Shown here in pieces: positions 8,100-17,412 of a DNA stretch of 33,637 nt (position 1 is the stretch's first letter; the number at the start of each line of letters is the position of its first letter). A program made the translations under genes and the position numbers. This DNA is from Alphaproteobacteria bacterium (GTDB lineage Bacteria > Pseudomonadota > Alphaproteobacteria > Rickettsiales > JABCZZ01). Below the pieces are notes generated by a model, which was given only the letters and a program-made list of their open reading frames with translations, did no database searches and was not told the origin of the DNA. The stretch covers positions 1 to 33,637 of the forward strand of contig JABCZZ010000018.1 in assembly GCA_013289445.1 (NCBI GenBank), read 5' to 3'.

Positions 8100-9362
8100 A
8101 TGAAAAAAATACTCCTTGGTACTACCGCCCTCATCGGTGCGGCCCTGCTCGCAGGCGCTGCTTCCGCCGAGGATCCGAAAGTCACCGTTGGCGGCTTCAG
8201 CACTTTTGAAGCTGGCTGGGTGAGCTCGGATTTTGACGCAAACAAGCAGAATCAGTCTTTCCGCAACGACAATGAAGTTCACTTCAACGTCGCCGGCAAA
8301 ACCGATGCAGGTCTTGGCTACGGCGCAGAAATCGACCTTCAGGCCGATATCGATGGCGCAGACAGCGCATCCGGCGCAGGCGCTAACGGCTTCAGCCAGT
8401 CTGGTATCGTTGCTCGCCGTACCTACGGCTGGTTACAGGGTGACCAGTGGGGCCATGTCGAATTCGGTTCCAACGAAGGTGCAGCTGCAACTCTGAAAGT
8501 TGACGCTTCCAATATCGCCCGCGCTTCGGGTGGTATCAATGGTGACTGGCGCTTCTTCGCTGACACCAATGCCAACGGCACCGGTGCTGCTCCTGCTGCT
8601 GGCTTTGCCGGTGGTCGTCAGTTCATCACCTCGGCGAACCTCCCCGTTGAAAACGGCCCGGCTACTGGCTTCTTCAGCGATGCGTTCACCAACGACACCA
8701 AAATCACCTACTACACCCCGCGCTTCTCTGGCTTCCAGTTGGGCGTGAGCTATGTTCCCGAACTCGCGGATCGTGGCGAAGCGGATGGTCGTTATGATGG
8801 CGGATTCGCCGTCGGCACGTCTCCGGGCGCAACGAACGTCTGGGAAGGTGGTATCAACTATGAGAACCAGTTCGACCAGATCGGTGTTGCAGTGGCAGCC
8901 ACGGGTGAAACCGGAAATACCAACGGTTTCGTATTTACCCCGGGCACCTCAAACCTCAACAACATCAACGCATGGAACTTGGGTGCAAAACTGTCCTACA
9001 TGGGATGGAGCCTTGCTGGTTCGTACGGCGACTGGTCTGACAGCGAAAACGTCAGCAGCACGTCAGCTTGGTACGCAACCGGTGGTCTTGCTTATGAGAC
9101 CGGTCCGTTCGGCGCCAGCGTAACTTACCTGTACAGCCAGGATAAGTTCAACGGCACCACGGCGACCTCTCAGAACAACAAGTTCCAGGATGTGTCTGTC
9201 GGTGTTGACTATAAGCTCGCTCCGGGCCTGACCCCGTTCATCGAGTACACCTACTATGACATCGACCCGACTGACGGCACCGGCGCGAATGCTCCGAGCG
9301 GCGCTGGCTTTGGCGAAAACAAGGGTAACGTTGTTATCCTCGGTACTCAGCTCTCCTTCTAA
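8100..9362 (+). CDS. Outer-membrane porin (general Gram-negative porin family)
   Basis: The 420-residue precursor begins with a classic signal peptide (MKKILLGTTALIGAALLAGA, cleavage after ASA at residue 23). The mature part is glycine- and aromatic-rich with alternating beta-strand patterns and ends in a terminal phenylalanine (VVILGTQLSF), the usual BAM recognition signal. Conserved porin pieces include YGAEIDLQADIDG, RRTYGWLQGDQWGHVEFGSN and TKITYYTPRFSGFQLGVSY. It should form a trimeric 16-strand channel for small solutes. Codon use is strongly biased to C/T-ending preferred codons, in line with high expression. A strong terminator follows. Confidence 0.9.
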   Translation: MKKILLGTTALIGAALLAGAASAEDPKVTVGGFSTFEAGWVSSDFDANKQNQSFRNDNEVHFNVAGKTDAGLGYGAEIDLQADIDGADSASGAGANGFSQSGIVARRTYGWLQGDQWGHVEFGSNEGAAATLKVDASNIARASGGINGDWRFFADTNANGTGAAPAAGFAGGRQFITSANLPVENGPATGFFSDAFTNDTKITYYTPRFSGFQLGVSYVPELADRGEADGRYDGGFAVGTSPGATNVWEGGINYENQFDQIGVAVAATGETGNTNGFVFTPGTSNLNNINAWNLGAKLSYMGWSLAGSYGDWSDSENVSSTSAWYATGGLAYETGPFGASVTYLYSQDKFNGTTATSQNNKFQDVSVGVDYKLAPGLTPFIEYTYYDIDPTDGTGANAPSGAGFGENKGNVVILGTQLSF

Positions 9363-9388
9363 TCGGATTGTCTGAGAATTAGCTAAAC

Positions 9389-9418
9389 GAAAGGGCGGTA
9401 CTTCGGTACCGCCCTTTC
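9389..9418. terminator. Strong intrinsic terminator with UUCG tetraloop
   Basis: GAAAGGGCGGTAC (9389-9401) pairs perfectly with GTACCGCCCTTTC (9406-9418) around a C(TTCG)G tetraloop. A T-rich tail follows on the plus strand, ending porin transcription. The hairpin sits between convergent genes and may also stop transcription of the RND operon on the minus strand. Confidence 0.9.
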
Positions 9419-9443
9419 TGTTTCTGGCTTAGCCTATTAAGCA

Positions 9444-10928
9444 TCAGGGCTTTGCAGGGCTATCATCCTCGCGGTTCCACCAGCCGCCACCCAATGCCTG
9501 AAACAAGGCGGCCGTGTCGGCGAACCTGGCTGCTTGTGCCTGCACAAGCGCAATCAATGCCTGCTGGTATGCCTGCTGGGCGGTAAGGAGCGCCAGATAA
9601 TTGGCACTCCCCAGGCGCAGCTGTGTGCGGACGAGCTCGAGATTCCTGGCCGTACTGCGTTCAGCCCGCGCAGCAGCCTGCAACGTCTCAGCATCAAACT
9701 GCAGCGCGCGCAGCGTATCAGCCACATTCTGAAAGGCCGCAACAACAGTGCTGCGATACTGCGCCGCCGCCTCTTCAAATAATGCCCTTGCCGCCCGTTC
9801 CTTATGCATAAGCGTGCCGCCATCAAAAAGTGGCTGTGCAACGCTGCCTGCCACCGACCACAAGCCTGTGCCCGCATTAAATAACTGGCTGAATGCCAGA
9901 GCCGTAGCCCCCATCCCCGCAGTGATGTTTATGTCGGGCAGGCGATTGGCAATCGCCACCCCCACCTGTGCGCTTGCCGCATGCAGGTTCTCTTCTGCTG
10001 CCCGCACATCCGGGCGTTGAAGCACCAGCTTTGAAGGCAGACTCACCGGCAACTCTTCGGGAAGATGCAGGGCGGCAAGCTCGAATTGCTCTGCCGGCTC
10101 TTCACTAGGCAGTCGCCCGAGCAATGCCGTTAATTGATTGCGCTGCAAGGCCAGTTGTTTCTTGAGTGGCGGCAGGGTTTGCTCAGCTTGCGCCAGTGAT
10201 GATTCCTGCCCCGCCACATCCACTTCCGCAATCTGGCCCAATGTCAGTTCACGTTTGAACAAATCCAGCTGTTCGCGCTGGGCTGCGATAATTTTCTCTG
10301 TCGCTTCAATCTGCCCGCGCAGTGAGGCCTCTTGCACTGCTGCCGTAACCACATTGGAAGTAAGGGTGAGATAGGCAGCCTCTAGCTGGAAGCGCTGCAT
10401 CTGCGCCTGCGCCGAAAGCGACTCTACCGTGCGCCGGTTAAGGCCGAACACATCGGGCATATAGGAGACGCTGACTTCTGGCGTAAAAAGATTAAATACA
10501 GACGCATTGGTGCTGGGCACAGGCGCAAGCGTGGCCGGGCTTTTCTGGCGGCTTGCCGAAAAATTGGCGCTGACGCTCGGCATATACACGCCTTGCTGGG
10601 CGGAGACATTCTCTTGTGCGGCCCGTAATGCTGCCTGCGCCGCCTGCACATCGGGATTGGCCGCAAGCGCCTGCGTCACCATACGGTTAAGTGGCTCGGA
10701 GTGAAATAATGTCCACCACTGCGCAGGCAAATCACGATCCACTATAAAATGCTGCGCGCTGCCACCCGCTGTTTGCGTCGCGGCAGTGGTCTGAGGCAGC
10801 GGTTCTTTGGTATAACCCTTGACCTGCGGCGCCGCAGGTTTCTCAAAATCCGGGCCTACTGCACAACCCGCCAGCAAGACCCAGCTTGCCACGATCATGC
10901 TATATTTCAAATGCCGTATAGGGTTCAT
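9444..10928 (-). CDS. RND efflux outer-membrane lipoprotein (NodT/OprM family)
   Basis: The 494-residue protein has a lipoprotein signal with lipobox LLAGC (lipidated Cys22), followed by the two TolC-like repeats of long coiled-coil helices and beta segments typical of NodT/OprM factors (ALAANPDVQAAQAALRAAQE near residue 90; LVLQRPDVRAAEENLHAASA near residue 300). It forms the outer-membrane duct of a tripartite pump. The start ATG is 3 nt after the pump gene stop, with GAGGAG inside the end of that gene, so the two are translationally coupled. Confidence 0.93.
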   Translation of the reverse strand: MNPIRHLKYSMIVASWVLLAGCAVGPDFEKPAAPQVKGYTKEPLPQTTAATQTAGGSAQHFIVDRDLPAQWWTLFHSEPLNRMVTQALAANPDVQAAQAALRAAQENVSAQQGVYMPSVSANFSASRQKSPATLAPVPSTNASVFNLFTPEVSVSYMPDVFGLNRRTVESLSAQAQMQRFQLEAAYLTLTSNVVTAAVQEASLRGQIEATEKIIAAQREQLDLFKRELTLGQIAEVDVAGQESSLAQAEQTLPPLKKQLALQRNQLTALLGRLPSEEPAEQFELAALHLPEELPVSLPSKLVLQRPDVRAAEENLHAASAQVGVAIANRLPDINITAGMGATALAFSQLFNAGTGLWSVAGSVAQPLFDGGTLMHKERAARALFEEAAAQYRSTVVAAFQNVADTLRALQFDAETLQAAARAERSTARNLELVRTQLRLGSANYLALLTAQQAYQQALIALVQAQAARFADTAALFQALGGGWWNREDDSPAKP

Positions 10929-10931
10929 GCG

Positions 10932-13900
10932 CTACTCCTCTGGCTGGGCATCAGGTTCCTCCAGCACTTCGCCTACAATGGGCTGGCGGCGCGAAAATAT
11001 ATCAATCAGCACCGGCAGAATGATGAGTATCAATACCGGGGCAAGCAGGATGCCGCCTACGACGACAAGTGCCAGTGGTTTTTGCACCTGCGCGCCAATG
11101 CCGCTGGACATTGCCGCCGGCAAAAGCCCGACACAGGCGACGATGCAGGTCATCATCACCGGGCGCATCTGCACACTGCAGGTGCGCAATACCGAAGCCG
11201 TGCGCCCTGGCTCCAGCCCGGTATCCAGATAGGTATTGAAATAAGAAAGCACGATAATGCCGTCCATCGCGGCAATGCCCGAAAGTGCCACAAAACCTAT
11301 CGCCGCAGAGACACTGAACGGCGTGCCGGTGACAAACAGCGCAATAATGCCGCCAATAAGCGCCATGGGTATGACGCTGGCAGCAAGCAGCGTATCAACT
11401 AATGAGCCGAAATTCAGGTAGAGCAATATGCAGATGAAAATAATGCTCGCTGGCACCACAACCTCAAGACGCTCAAGCGCATCTTCGAGATTGCCGAACT
11501 CACCCACCCATTCAAGCCTTGCACCCGCAGGTATTTTTATCTTGGCCACTTTCTGCTGCGCTTCCAGCACGGCGGTTCCCAGATCCCTTCCGCGCACGCT
11601 GAATTTAATCGGGATATAGCGTTCCTGATTCTCGCGATAAATAAATGAATAGCCCGAAACCAAACTGATCTTGGCGACATCGCTGAGCGGCACAGGCACT
11701 ATGCCATTGCCGCTAGGGTTGGGCGCGCCTACCGGAATACGGCGCATGGCATCCAGGCTCTGGCGGTATTCGGGAGCCAAACGAACGATGATGGGAAAGT
11801 TGCGATCGCTGCCATATTCATAGAGATTGCCCGCCGTCTGGCCGCCGATAGCCGCAGCCACGGTAGAATTGATATCGCCCGGCGCCAGTCCGTAACGCGC
11901 GGCACGCTCACGGTCTACATCGATATTCACTGTCGGCTGTCCCAACGCATCAAATACTGAAAGATCGGCAATACCCGGCACGGTTTCCATCGCCGCCTTT
12001 ATTGCATAGGCGGTTTTCTCCAGCGCCTGCAGATCATTGCCGTATAGTTTGACCGAGTTCTCGCCTTTGACGCCCGATGCCGCTTCTTCGACATTGTCTT
12101 CGATATACTGGGAGAAATTGAGTTCGACTCCCGGAAATGGCGCGGAAAGGGCATCATTGATTTCTTGCGTGAGTTTTTCTTTGCTGATGCCGCCGGGCCA
12201 GGTATCGGCAGGTTTCAGGGGCACATTGAACTCTGCATTAAAAAATCCCGACGTATCCGTACCATCATCGGGCCGGCCGAGCTGAGATATGACGGTCTGT
12301 GTTTCGGGAAATTTCATCAGTATATGGCGCATGCGGTTGACATAGCCTTCTGCTTCTTCAAGCGATATCGACGGCGGCAGTGTAGCGCGAATCCACAGAT
12401 TGCCCTCTTCGAGCTTAGGCAGGAATTCAAGCCCCAGCGAATGCGCCATAAAGAGGGTAGCCAGCGCGAGCAGGCTGACAAACATAAGCACCCGCACGCG
12501 GTGGGTAAGCGCATATTCGAGCACCGGCAGATAAATCCTGCGCAGGCCGCGCACCAGGCGTGTTTCGGTTTCATCGGCCTGATCAGGAAGTAACAATGCA
12601 CTGAGCGCCGGTGAAATAGTAAAAGTCGCAAGCAGGCCGCCGGCGATGGCATAGGCATAGGTCCTGGCCATGGGGCCAAAAATATGTCCCTCAATGCCCG
12701 ACAGGGTAAAAAGCGGCACAAAGGCGGCGATGATGATAGCAGCCGAGAAGAAAATGCCCTTATTTACCTCAATGGCCGAATTGGCAATGATGGCGAATTT
12801 CCCATGCAGGCCGCCGTGGGGACGGACATTGTGCATGATAGGCGAGCGCTTAAAGCGGTCTTTCGGCTTTTGCGCCAGATGACGATAGATATTCTCCACC
12901 ATAATGACTGTGGCATCGACAATCAGGCCGAAATCTATCGCGCCGACCGAGAGCAGGTTCGCGGATTCACCGCGCAGCGTCATGATGATGACGGAGAAAA
13001 ACAAGGCAAAAGGAATGGTGGCCGCCACGATGAAGGCGCTTCGCAAATTACCCAGAAACATCCATTGGATAATAAAGATCAGGGTAATGCCAAAGAGCAT
13101 ATTATGAATCACCGTGTGGGTGGTGACATGTATGAGCTCGGAACGATCATAAATTTTCTCAAGGCGTATGCCGGGCGGCAATATGCCGGAACCGTTGATC
13201 TTTTCCATCTCCGCTTCCACGCGCTCTATCGTCGGCATGCTTTCCTCGCCGCGACGCATGAGCACAATTCCCTGGACGATATCGTCGTCATCGTCCTGCC
13301 CGACAATGCCCAGACGCGGCTGATGGCCGACTTTGACCGTGGCAACGTCTTTCACCAATACCGGCGAGCCATTATTGGCACCCAGCATGGTATTGCGTAT
13401 ATCGTCCATGGTATGAATGAGACCCACGCCACGCACCACTGCCGCCTGCGGCCCGAAATTGACCGTCTGACCGCCGACATTGATATTGCTGTTATTAAGC
13501 GATTGCAGTACCTGCGGAATGGTAAGGCCGTAATCCACCAGTTTGTTCTGGTCGATATTCACTTCATAGGTTTTGGTCTTGCCTGCCCAGCCACTGACAT
13601 CCAACACCCCAGGTATGGCTTTGAAACGACGCTCTAAAATCCAGTCCTGAATAGTTTTAAGATCGGTAACCGAATAACCCTTAGGGCCGACAATGCGATA
13701 ACGCAGTATTTCACCGATAGGGCTTTCCGGCGATATGCCCGGCACTACTCCACCAGGCAAGGATCCCAACTGGGTTAATTGATTGATGACTTTCTGTTCC
13801 GCCTGTTCGTAGGTGTAATCATAGGTGAACTGCACCCGCACGTCGGAAAGACCGAACAGCGAGATCGTTTCCACTGACTTGACGTTTTTGATGCCTGCCA

Positions 13901-14114
13901 GTTGGATTTCCACCGGAATGGTAATATAGCGCTCGATTTCTTCCGCCGACTGTCCCGGACTCTGTGTAATGACCTCTACCAGTGGCGGGACCGGGTCCGG
14001 ATAGGCTTCGATATTGAGGCGCTGAAAGCAAAAGACGCCGACCGCAAGCAAGACAAGCAAAAGAATCACCATCAGAATCCGCTGTTTGAGCGCAAATGCG
14101 ATAATATTACTCAT
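10932..14114 (-). CDS. Heavy-metal-type RND efflux pump (CusA/CzcA family)
   Basis: The 1060-residue inner-membrane protein has the RND layout: TM1 near the N-terminus, a large periplasmic loop, TM2-6 (about 335-545), a second loop and TM8-12 near the C-terminus. The TM4 signature AIDFGLIVDATVIMVEN places it in the heavy-metal (HME) branch rather than the multidrug branch. This branch exports Cu+/Ag+ or Co2+/Zn2+/Cd2+ by proton antiport; the metal cannot be told from what I checked. The acidic run GQDDDDD near residue 275 is unusual. The adaptor gene ends 30 bp upstream and an AGGAT ribosome binding site is present. Confidence 0.92.
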   Translation of the reverse strand: MSNIIAFALKQRILMVILLLVLLAVGVFCFQRLNIEAYPDPVPPLVEVITQSPGQSAEEIERYITIPVEIQLAGIKNVKSVETISLFGLSDVRVQFTYDYTYEQAEQKVINQLTQLGSLPGGVVPGISPESPIGEILRYRIVGPKGYSVTDLKTIQDWILERRFKAIPGVLDVSGWAGKTKTYEVNIDQNKLVDYGLTIPQVLQSLNNSNINVGGQTVNFGPQAAVVRGVGLIHTMDDIRNTMLGANNGSPVLVKDVATVKVGHQPRLGIVGQDDDDDIVQGIVLMRRGEESMPTIERVEAEMEKINGSGILPPGIRLEKIYDRSELIHVTTHTVIHNMLFGITLIFIIQWMFLGNLRSAFIVAATIPFALFFSVIIMTLRGESANLLSVGAIDFGLIVDATVIMVENIYRHLAQKPKDRFKRSPIMHNVRPHGGLHGKFAIIANSAIEVNKGIFFSAAIIIAAFVPLFTLSGIEGHIFGPMARTYAYAIAGGLLATFTISPALSALLLPDQADETETRLVRGLRRIYLPVLEYALTHRVRVLMFVSLLALATLFMAHSLGLEFLPKLEEGNLWIRATLPPSISLEEAEGYVNRMRHILMKFPETQTVISQLGRPDDGTDTSGFFNAEFNVPLKPADTWPGGISKEKLTQEINDALSAPFPGVELNFSQYIEDNVEEAASGVKGENSVKLYGNDLQALEKTAYAIKAAMETVPGIADLSVFDALGQPTVNIDVDRERAARYGLAPGDINSTVAAAIGGQTAGNLYEYGSDRNFPIIVRLAPEYRQSLDAMRRIPVGAPNPSGNGIVPVPLSDVAKISLVSGYSFIYRENQERYIPIKFSVRGRDLGTAVLEAQQKVAKIKIPAGARLEWVGEFGNLEDALERLEVVVPASIIFICILLYLNFGSLVDTLLAASVIPMALIGGIIALFVTGTPFSVSAAIGFVALSGIAAMDGIIVLSYFNTYLDTGLEPGRTASVLRTCSVQMRPVMMTCIVACVGLLPAAMSSGIGAQVQKPLALVVVGGILLAPVLILIILPVLIDIFSRRQPIVGEVLEEPDAQPEE

Positions 14115-14144
14115 AGGATCCTGCTCACCTGCGGGGCGTCGATT

Positions 14145-15416
14145 TTACTGCGAAGGCGAAGGCGCGTCGCTCTTAGCGGCACGGTCAATGAACAGGCTGC
14201 CACTGGTGACCACGGTCTCACCGGGCTTAAGCCCGTCGAGCACTTCAACTTCCCTATCCGCTGTCGTGCCGGCTTGTATCTGGCGCAAGGTAACAAGCTT
14301 ATCTTTATCTGCCACCCAGACACGGGCCGTATCGCCTTCGTAGATAACCGCTTCTTCGGGAACCGAAACGGTACTGACATCATCACCGGCGCTGATGCTG
14401 AAACTGGCAAACATCTCCGGTTTCAGGCGGTCATCCTGATTCTTTACTTCCGCACGCACCGAAAGCCGGTGTAAAACCGGGTCGACCGTCGGAGCAACAT
14501 ACGTAAGTTTGGCCTTAAATATCTTGTCTGGATAGGCAAGCACGCGCACTTCCACGGGCGCACCTACATGCATGAGCGGTGCATCCGTCTCACGCACATT
14601 GGCGAGCACCCAGACGGTGGAAAGATCGCCAATGGCAAACACGGGAACCGAGGCACCGCCGGCAGCGCTGTTGATATATTCACCCAAGCCCACCTGACGT
14701 TGGGTCACCGTGCCGCTGATCGGCGCCGTCACCACGGCTTCGGCACTGACGGCATTTATTTTCTGAGCCGCTTCCAGCTTGGCAATTTCCTCATCGCTCT
14801 TGCCCAGGATACGCAAACGATTACGCACCGCGGCAAGGCTGTTCTCTGCAGTGTGGAAATTGGCCTTGGCCGTCTGCAAGTCTGCCTGCGCCTGTTCCCA
14901 GTCCTTCAGTGCGGCAGATTTTGCATCAAAAAGCGCATGCTGACGTTTCTCACTGGCAGTGGCCAGTTTTAGTTGCGATTCGCTATTGTCGAGCGTCTGC
15001 CTGGCGGCAACAAGATCGTTCTGCCCCTGGACAAACTCAGACGCGGCGATAGCCATCAAGGGCGCGCCACGTTTTACGTAATCACCCGCTTTGACATAAA
15101 GCTTGGTCACTCGCCCGGAATAGGGTGAGAAGACCGGGGTGGTCGTATCCTCATTGCTTGCGATTTTACCTTCCGCTCTTACAGCGTCCTGAAATGTTTT
15201 CTGCTCAGCAACAGCGAATCCAAACCCTGCCCATTGCGCCTCGGTGGCGCGGAATGCCCCTGGCGGCAAAGGGGCCTGCGGTGCAGGCGCATGTCCGCTA
15301 TGGCCAAAGAAAACTACCCCTATCGCTGTAACACAAACGCCACCCAGAATTAGAGCAAGCCAGCGCGGGAGGCGACGGTGGGAAGGCGAATGTGGGGACG
15401 GCATGGCATTATTCAT
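14145..15416 (-). CDS. RND periplasmic adaptor (membrane fusion protein, CusB/CzcB-like)
   Basis: The roughly 423-residue adaptor has an N-terminal membrane anchor (LPRWLALILGGVCVTAIGVV), a barrel-sandwich segment (VFSPYSGRVTKLYVKAGDYV), a helical hairpin (about 140-200), a second lipoyl half (VVTAPISGTVTQRQVGLGEY) and a beta-barrel (VEVRVLAYPDKIFKAKLTYV). It links the pump to the outer-membrane lipoprotein. I take ATG 15416 as the start. An in-frame TTG at 15461 would lie upstream of the predicted transcription start, so it is rejected. First gene of the three-gene efflux operon. Confidence 0.9.
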   Translation of the reverse strand: MNNAMPSPHSPSHRRLPRWLALILGGVCVTAIGVVFFGHSGHAPAPQAPLPPGAFRATEAQWAGFGFAVAEQKTFQDAVRAEGKIASNEDTTTPVFSPYSGRVTKLYVKAGDYVKRGAPLMAIAASEFVQGQNDLVAARQTLDNSESQLKLATASEKRQHALFDAKSAALKDWEQAQADLQTAKANFHTAENSLAAVRNRLRILGKSDEEIAKLEAAQKINAVSAEAVVTAPISGTVTQRQVGLGEYINSAAGGASVPVFAIGDLSTVWVLANVRETDAPLMHVGAPVEVRVLAYPDKIFKAKLTYVAPTVDPVLHRLSVRAEVKNQDDRLKPEMFASFSISAGDDVSTVSVPEEAVIYEGDTARVWVADKDKLVTLRQIQAGTTADREVEVLDGLKPGETVVTSGSLFIDRAAKSDAPSPSQ

Positions 15417-15461
15417 GTTATTTCCCAGACTGTAAGTCAGATGTATCCCCTGACCGCTCAA

Positions 15462-15490
15462 ATTATCATATAACGTTAACTAATTGTCAA
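15462..15490 (-). promoter_or_regulatory. Promoter of the RND efflux operon
   Basis: On the minus strand TTGACA (15490-15485) is followed by a 17-nt spacer and GATAAT (15467-15462). The -35 box lies inside the palindrome at 15482-15499. Transcription would begin near 15455, consistent with a start codon at 15416. Confidence 0.75.
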
Positions 15491-15499
15491 TTGACAATT
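15482..15499. promoter_or_regulatory. 18-bp perfect palindrome overlapping both divergent -35 boxes (operator candidate)
   Basis: AATTGTCAATTGACAATT is its own reverse complement. Each half contributes a consensus TTGACA, one for the leftward efflux operon and one for the rightward HTH-DUF1232 gene. A dimeric repressor bound here would silence both promoters. The protein that binds is not known; the divergent gene product is a candidate. Confidence 0.7.
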
Positions 15500-15520
15500 C
15501 TTATTATTGTTTGATAAAAT
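15491..15520 (+). promoter_or_regulatory. Promoter of the DUF1232 gene
   Basis: TTGACA (15491-15496) is followed by an 18-nt spacer and TAAAAT (15515-15520). Transcription would begin near 15527, upstream of both candidate start codons (15556 and 15586). Confidence 0.65.
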
Positions 15521-15585
15521 ATGGTTCAAATCTACGCCCTTGCCGCCCCTTTCGCATGGAAAGAGAAAGCGCTGTACAAGAGAAT

Positions 15586-16257
15586 ATGAAATATTCGGAC
15601 GTAACGGGGTTGCTGAACGAAACCGGTCTTTCGCCAGAAAATCTTGCGGGCAAGATCTCGGTGTCGAATTCGACATATCGCCGGTGGCTTAAAGCGGCTC
15701 CGCAGAAAGAGTTCCCCAAGGAGTACGAATCCAATCTTGCAGCCGGCGTCTATACGCTGCTCAACGACAAATCTTTGAGCTATGATTCCAAGCGGGTGAA
15801 TCATTTCCTTGAAGGCCATATGCCCGAATTCTTTACTGCTGCTGTAGGCCGCTTCAATAATTCCGAAGACCTTTTTTCCAAGGATTCCTCACATCAGGAC
15901 AAAATCACGGCCATGCTTTCCAATCTGGGAAACAGTGTGCGAATCCGTGACCAGGTCGATAAATCCTCTTCTAAAATCTCGAAATTCACCGAATGGGGCG
16001 CCGCGTGGAAATACCGCGTAAAGCTGCTGGTGAAGGTGGTCACCGCTAAAAACCTTACTCTTGTCGATCGCCTGGTGGCCTACGGCGCGCTTTTCTACCT
16101 CATTCTACCCTTTGATCTCATTCCCGATGCCATTCCGGTGTTTGGTTATGTCGACGATTTCGGCATTCTGGGTTTCGCTGTGGCCTATTATTGCAAGCGA
16201 TTCCCTGAAATGGCAGGCAGCGGCGAGAATGGCGAAGACACTCCCGGACTCGCCTGA
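15586..16257 (+). CDS. HTH-like N-terminus plus DUF1232 (YkvA-type) membrane domain
   Basis: From ATG 15586 the protein has 223 residues. Residues 1-40 resemble a helix-turn-helix (DVTGLLNETGLSPENLAGKI, then SVSNSTYRRWLK). The C-terminal part carries the DUF1232 pattern: VDRLVAYGALFYLILPFDLI, PDAIPVFGYVDDFGILGFAV, with a hydrophobic stretch that probably enters the membrane. DUF1232 has no settled function. ATG 15586 has an AAGAGA-type ribosome binding site; ATG 15556 (10 more residues) has none. Divergent from the RND operon across a shared palindrome, which suggests a link to its control. It ends 6 bp before the convergent yejB stop. Confidence 0.75.
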   Translation: MKYSDVTGLLNETGLSPENLAGKISVSNSTYRRWLKAAPQKEFPKEYESNLAAGVYTLLNDKSLSYDSKRVNHFLEGHMPEFFTAAVGRFNNSEDLFSKDSSHQDKITAMLSNLGNSVRIRDQVDKSSSKISKFTEWGAAWKYRVKLLVKVVTAKNLTLVDRLVAYGALFYLILPFDLIPDAIPVFGYVDDFGILGFAVAYYCKRFPEMAGSGENGEDTPGLA

Positions 16258-16263
16258 GGAGAT

Positions 16264-17373
16264 TTAAGCGCCGCGACGAGAGAAATCGATGCGCGGGTCT
16301 ACCAGTACATAGGCCAAATCGCCCAGCAGATTAAAAATAAGCCCCAGCAGCGTGAAGATATACAATGTGGCGAACATGACCGGGTAGTCGCGGTTGAGCG
16401 CCGCCTCAAAACCGAGCAATCCCAGTCCATCGAGAGAAAATGTAATTTCTATCAGCAGCGAGCTGGTGAAAAAGATAGTCAGAAGCGCATTGGGAAGACG
16501 GGCAATCACAATCAGCATGGCGTTGCGAAATACGTGACGCAGCAGCACCGAGCGCTCGGAAAGGCCTTTGGCACGCGCCGTCATCACGTATTGCTTGCCG
16601 ATTTCATCAAGAAAAGAGTTTTTGGTCAGCATGGTAAGGCTGGCAAAGCCACTGACCACCATGGCAATCACCGGAAGCGTCATATGCCAGGCATAGTCGG
16701 TAATCTTATGCCACAGTGAAAGGTCCGCCCAATTGTCTGATACCAGTCCGCGCAAGGGGAAAAGGCTCACGTAACTGCCCCCGGCAAACAAAATGATAAG
16801 CAGGATGGCAAAAAGAAAACTGGGAATGGCATAGCCTATGATGATAACAACGCTTGACCAGATATCGAACCGGCTGCCGTCACGCACGGCCTTAAGAATG
16901 CCCAGAGGAATGGAAATGAGATAGACCAGCAGCGTCGTCCACAGACCGAGCGATATGGAGACGGGCATTTTCTGTCCGATAAGTTTTATGACCGACTCGT
17001 CCCTGAAGAAGCTTTTGCCGAAATCAAATCGCAGGTAATTGCCAAGCATCAGCATGTAACGCTCGCCCACCGGCTTGTCGAACCCGTACATTTTCTCGAT
17101 GTCCTTGATGATGGCGGGGTCGATGCCCTGCGCGCCGCGGTAGGCGCTGACCACATTCTGACTTGCCAGCCCGCCGGCAGAATTGCCGCTCAGCTCTGAG
17201 CCCGTGCCGCTCACCCGCGCGGTGGCGTCCATGGTATCGGCATGCTTGATGCGCGCAATCATCTGCTCCACCGGGCCGCCGGGCGCCGCCTGCACGATGA
17301 GAAAATTCACCGTCAGGATCCCAAGTAGCGTGGGAACAATCAGCAGTAAACGTCGCAGGATGTAAGCGAGCAT
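16264..17373 (-). CDS. yejB: Peptide ABC transporter permease YejB-like
   Basis: The 369-residue permease has TM1 at the N-terminus ([20 protein letters not shown]), a long periplasmic loop containing [20 protein letters not shown], then five further TM segments. The EAA loop is visible as [20 protein letters not shown]. It matches YejB of the YejABEF importer, which takes up microcin C-like peptides and, in some pathogens, antimicrobial peptides. yejE and yejF do not follow: the next gene downstream (15586-16257) is convergent. yejA lies 2.4 kb upstream, separated by three unrelated genes. There is no Shine-Dalgarno before the ATG, but a good promoter ends only a few bases upstream. Confidence 0.9.
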   Translation of the reverse strand: MLAYILRRLLLIVPTLLGILTVNFLIVQAAPGGPVEQMIARIKHADTMDATARVSGTGSELSGNSAGGLASQNVVSAYRGAQGIDPAIIKDIEKMYGFDKPVGERYMLMLGNYLRFDFGKSFFRDESVIKLIGQKMPVSISLGLWTTLLVYLISIPLGILKAVRDGSRFDIWSSVVIIIGYAIPSFLFAILLIILFAGGSYVSLFPLRGLVSDNWADLSLWHKITDYAWHMTLPVIAMVVSGFASLTMLTKNSFLDEIGKQYVMTARAKGLSERSVLLRHVFRNAMLIVIARLPNALLTIFFTSSLLIEITFSLDGLGLLGFEAALNRDYPVMFATLYIFTLLGLIFNLLGDLAYVLVDPRIDFSRRGA

Positions 17374-17382
17374 GTTGGGCTG

Positions 17383-17411
17383 ATTATAAGAATAAAAATA
17401 AACCTTGTCAG
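17383..17411 (-). promoter_or_regulatory. Near-consensus sigma-70 promoter directly before yejB
   Basis: On the minus strand CTGACA (17411-17406), a 17-nt spacer and a perfect TATAAT (17388-17383) precede yejB. Transcription should start near 17376, giving a leader of only about 3-5 nt before the ATG at 17373. The yejB message would thus be essentially leaderless, which fits the lack of a Shine-Dalgarno. Confidence 0.7.
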
Positions 17412-17412
17412 C

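Noticed and set aside
10749..11402. 217-codon plus-strand frame across the outer-membrane lipoprotein / pump gene boundary
   Set aside because: Antisense to two recognised genes and of low-complexity His/Arg composition.
12684..13637. 317-codon plus-strand frame inside the RND pump gene
   Set aside because: Antisense shadow of the well-supported CusA/CzcA gene; composition rich in His, Arg and Gln and no domain.
15404..15461. TTG start at 15461 for the RND adaptor
   Set aside because: It lies upstream of the predicted transcription start of the operon; ATG 15416 precedes the membrane anchor directly.
15484..15585. Upstream starts for the DUF1232 gene at 15484 or 15556
   Set aside because: 15484 is within the palindrome and -35 region; 15556 has no ribosome binding site, whereas 15586 does.
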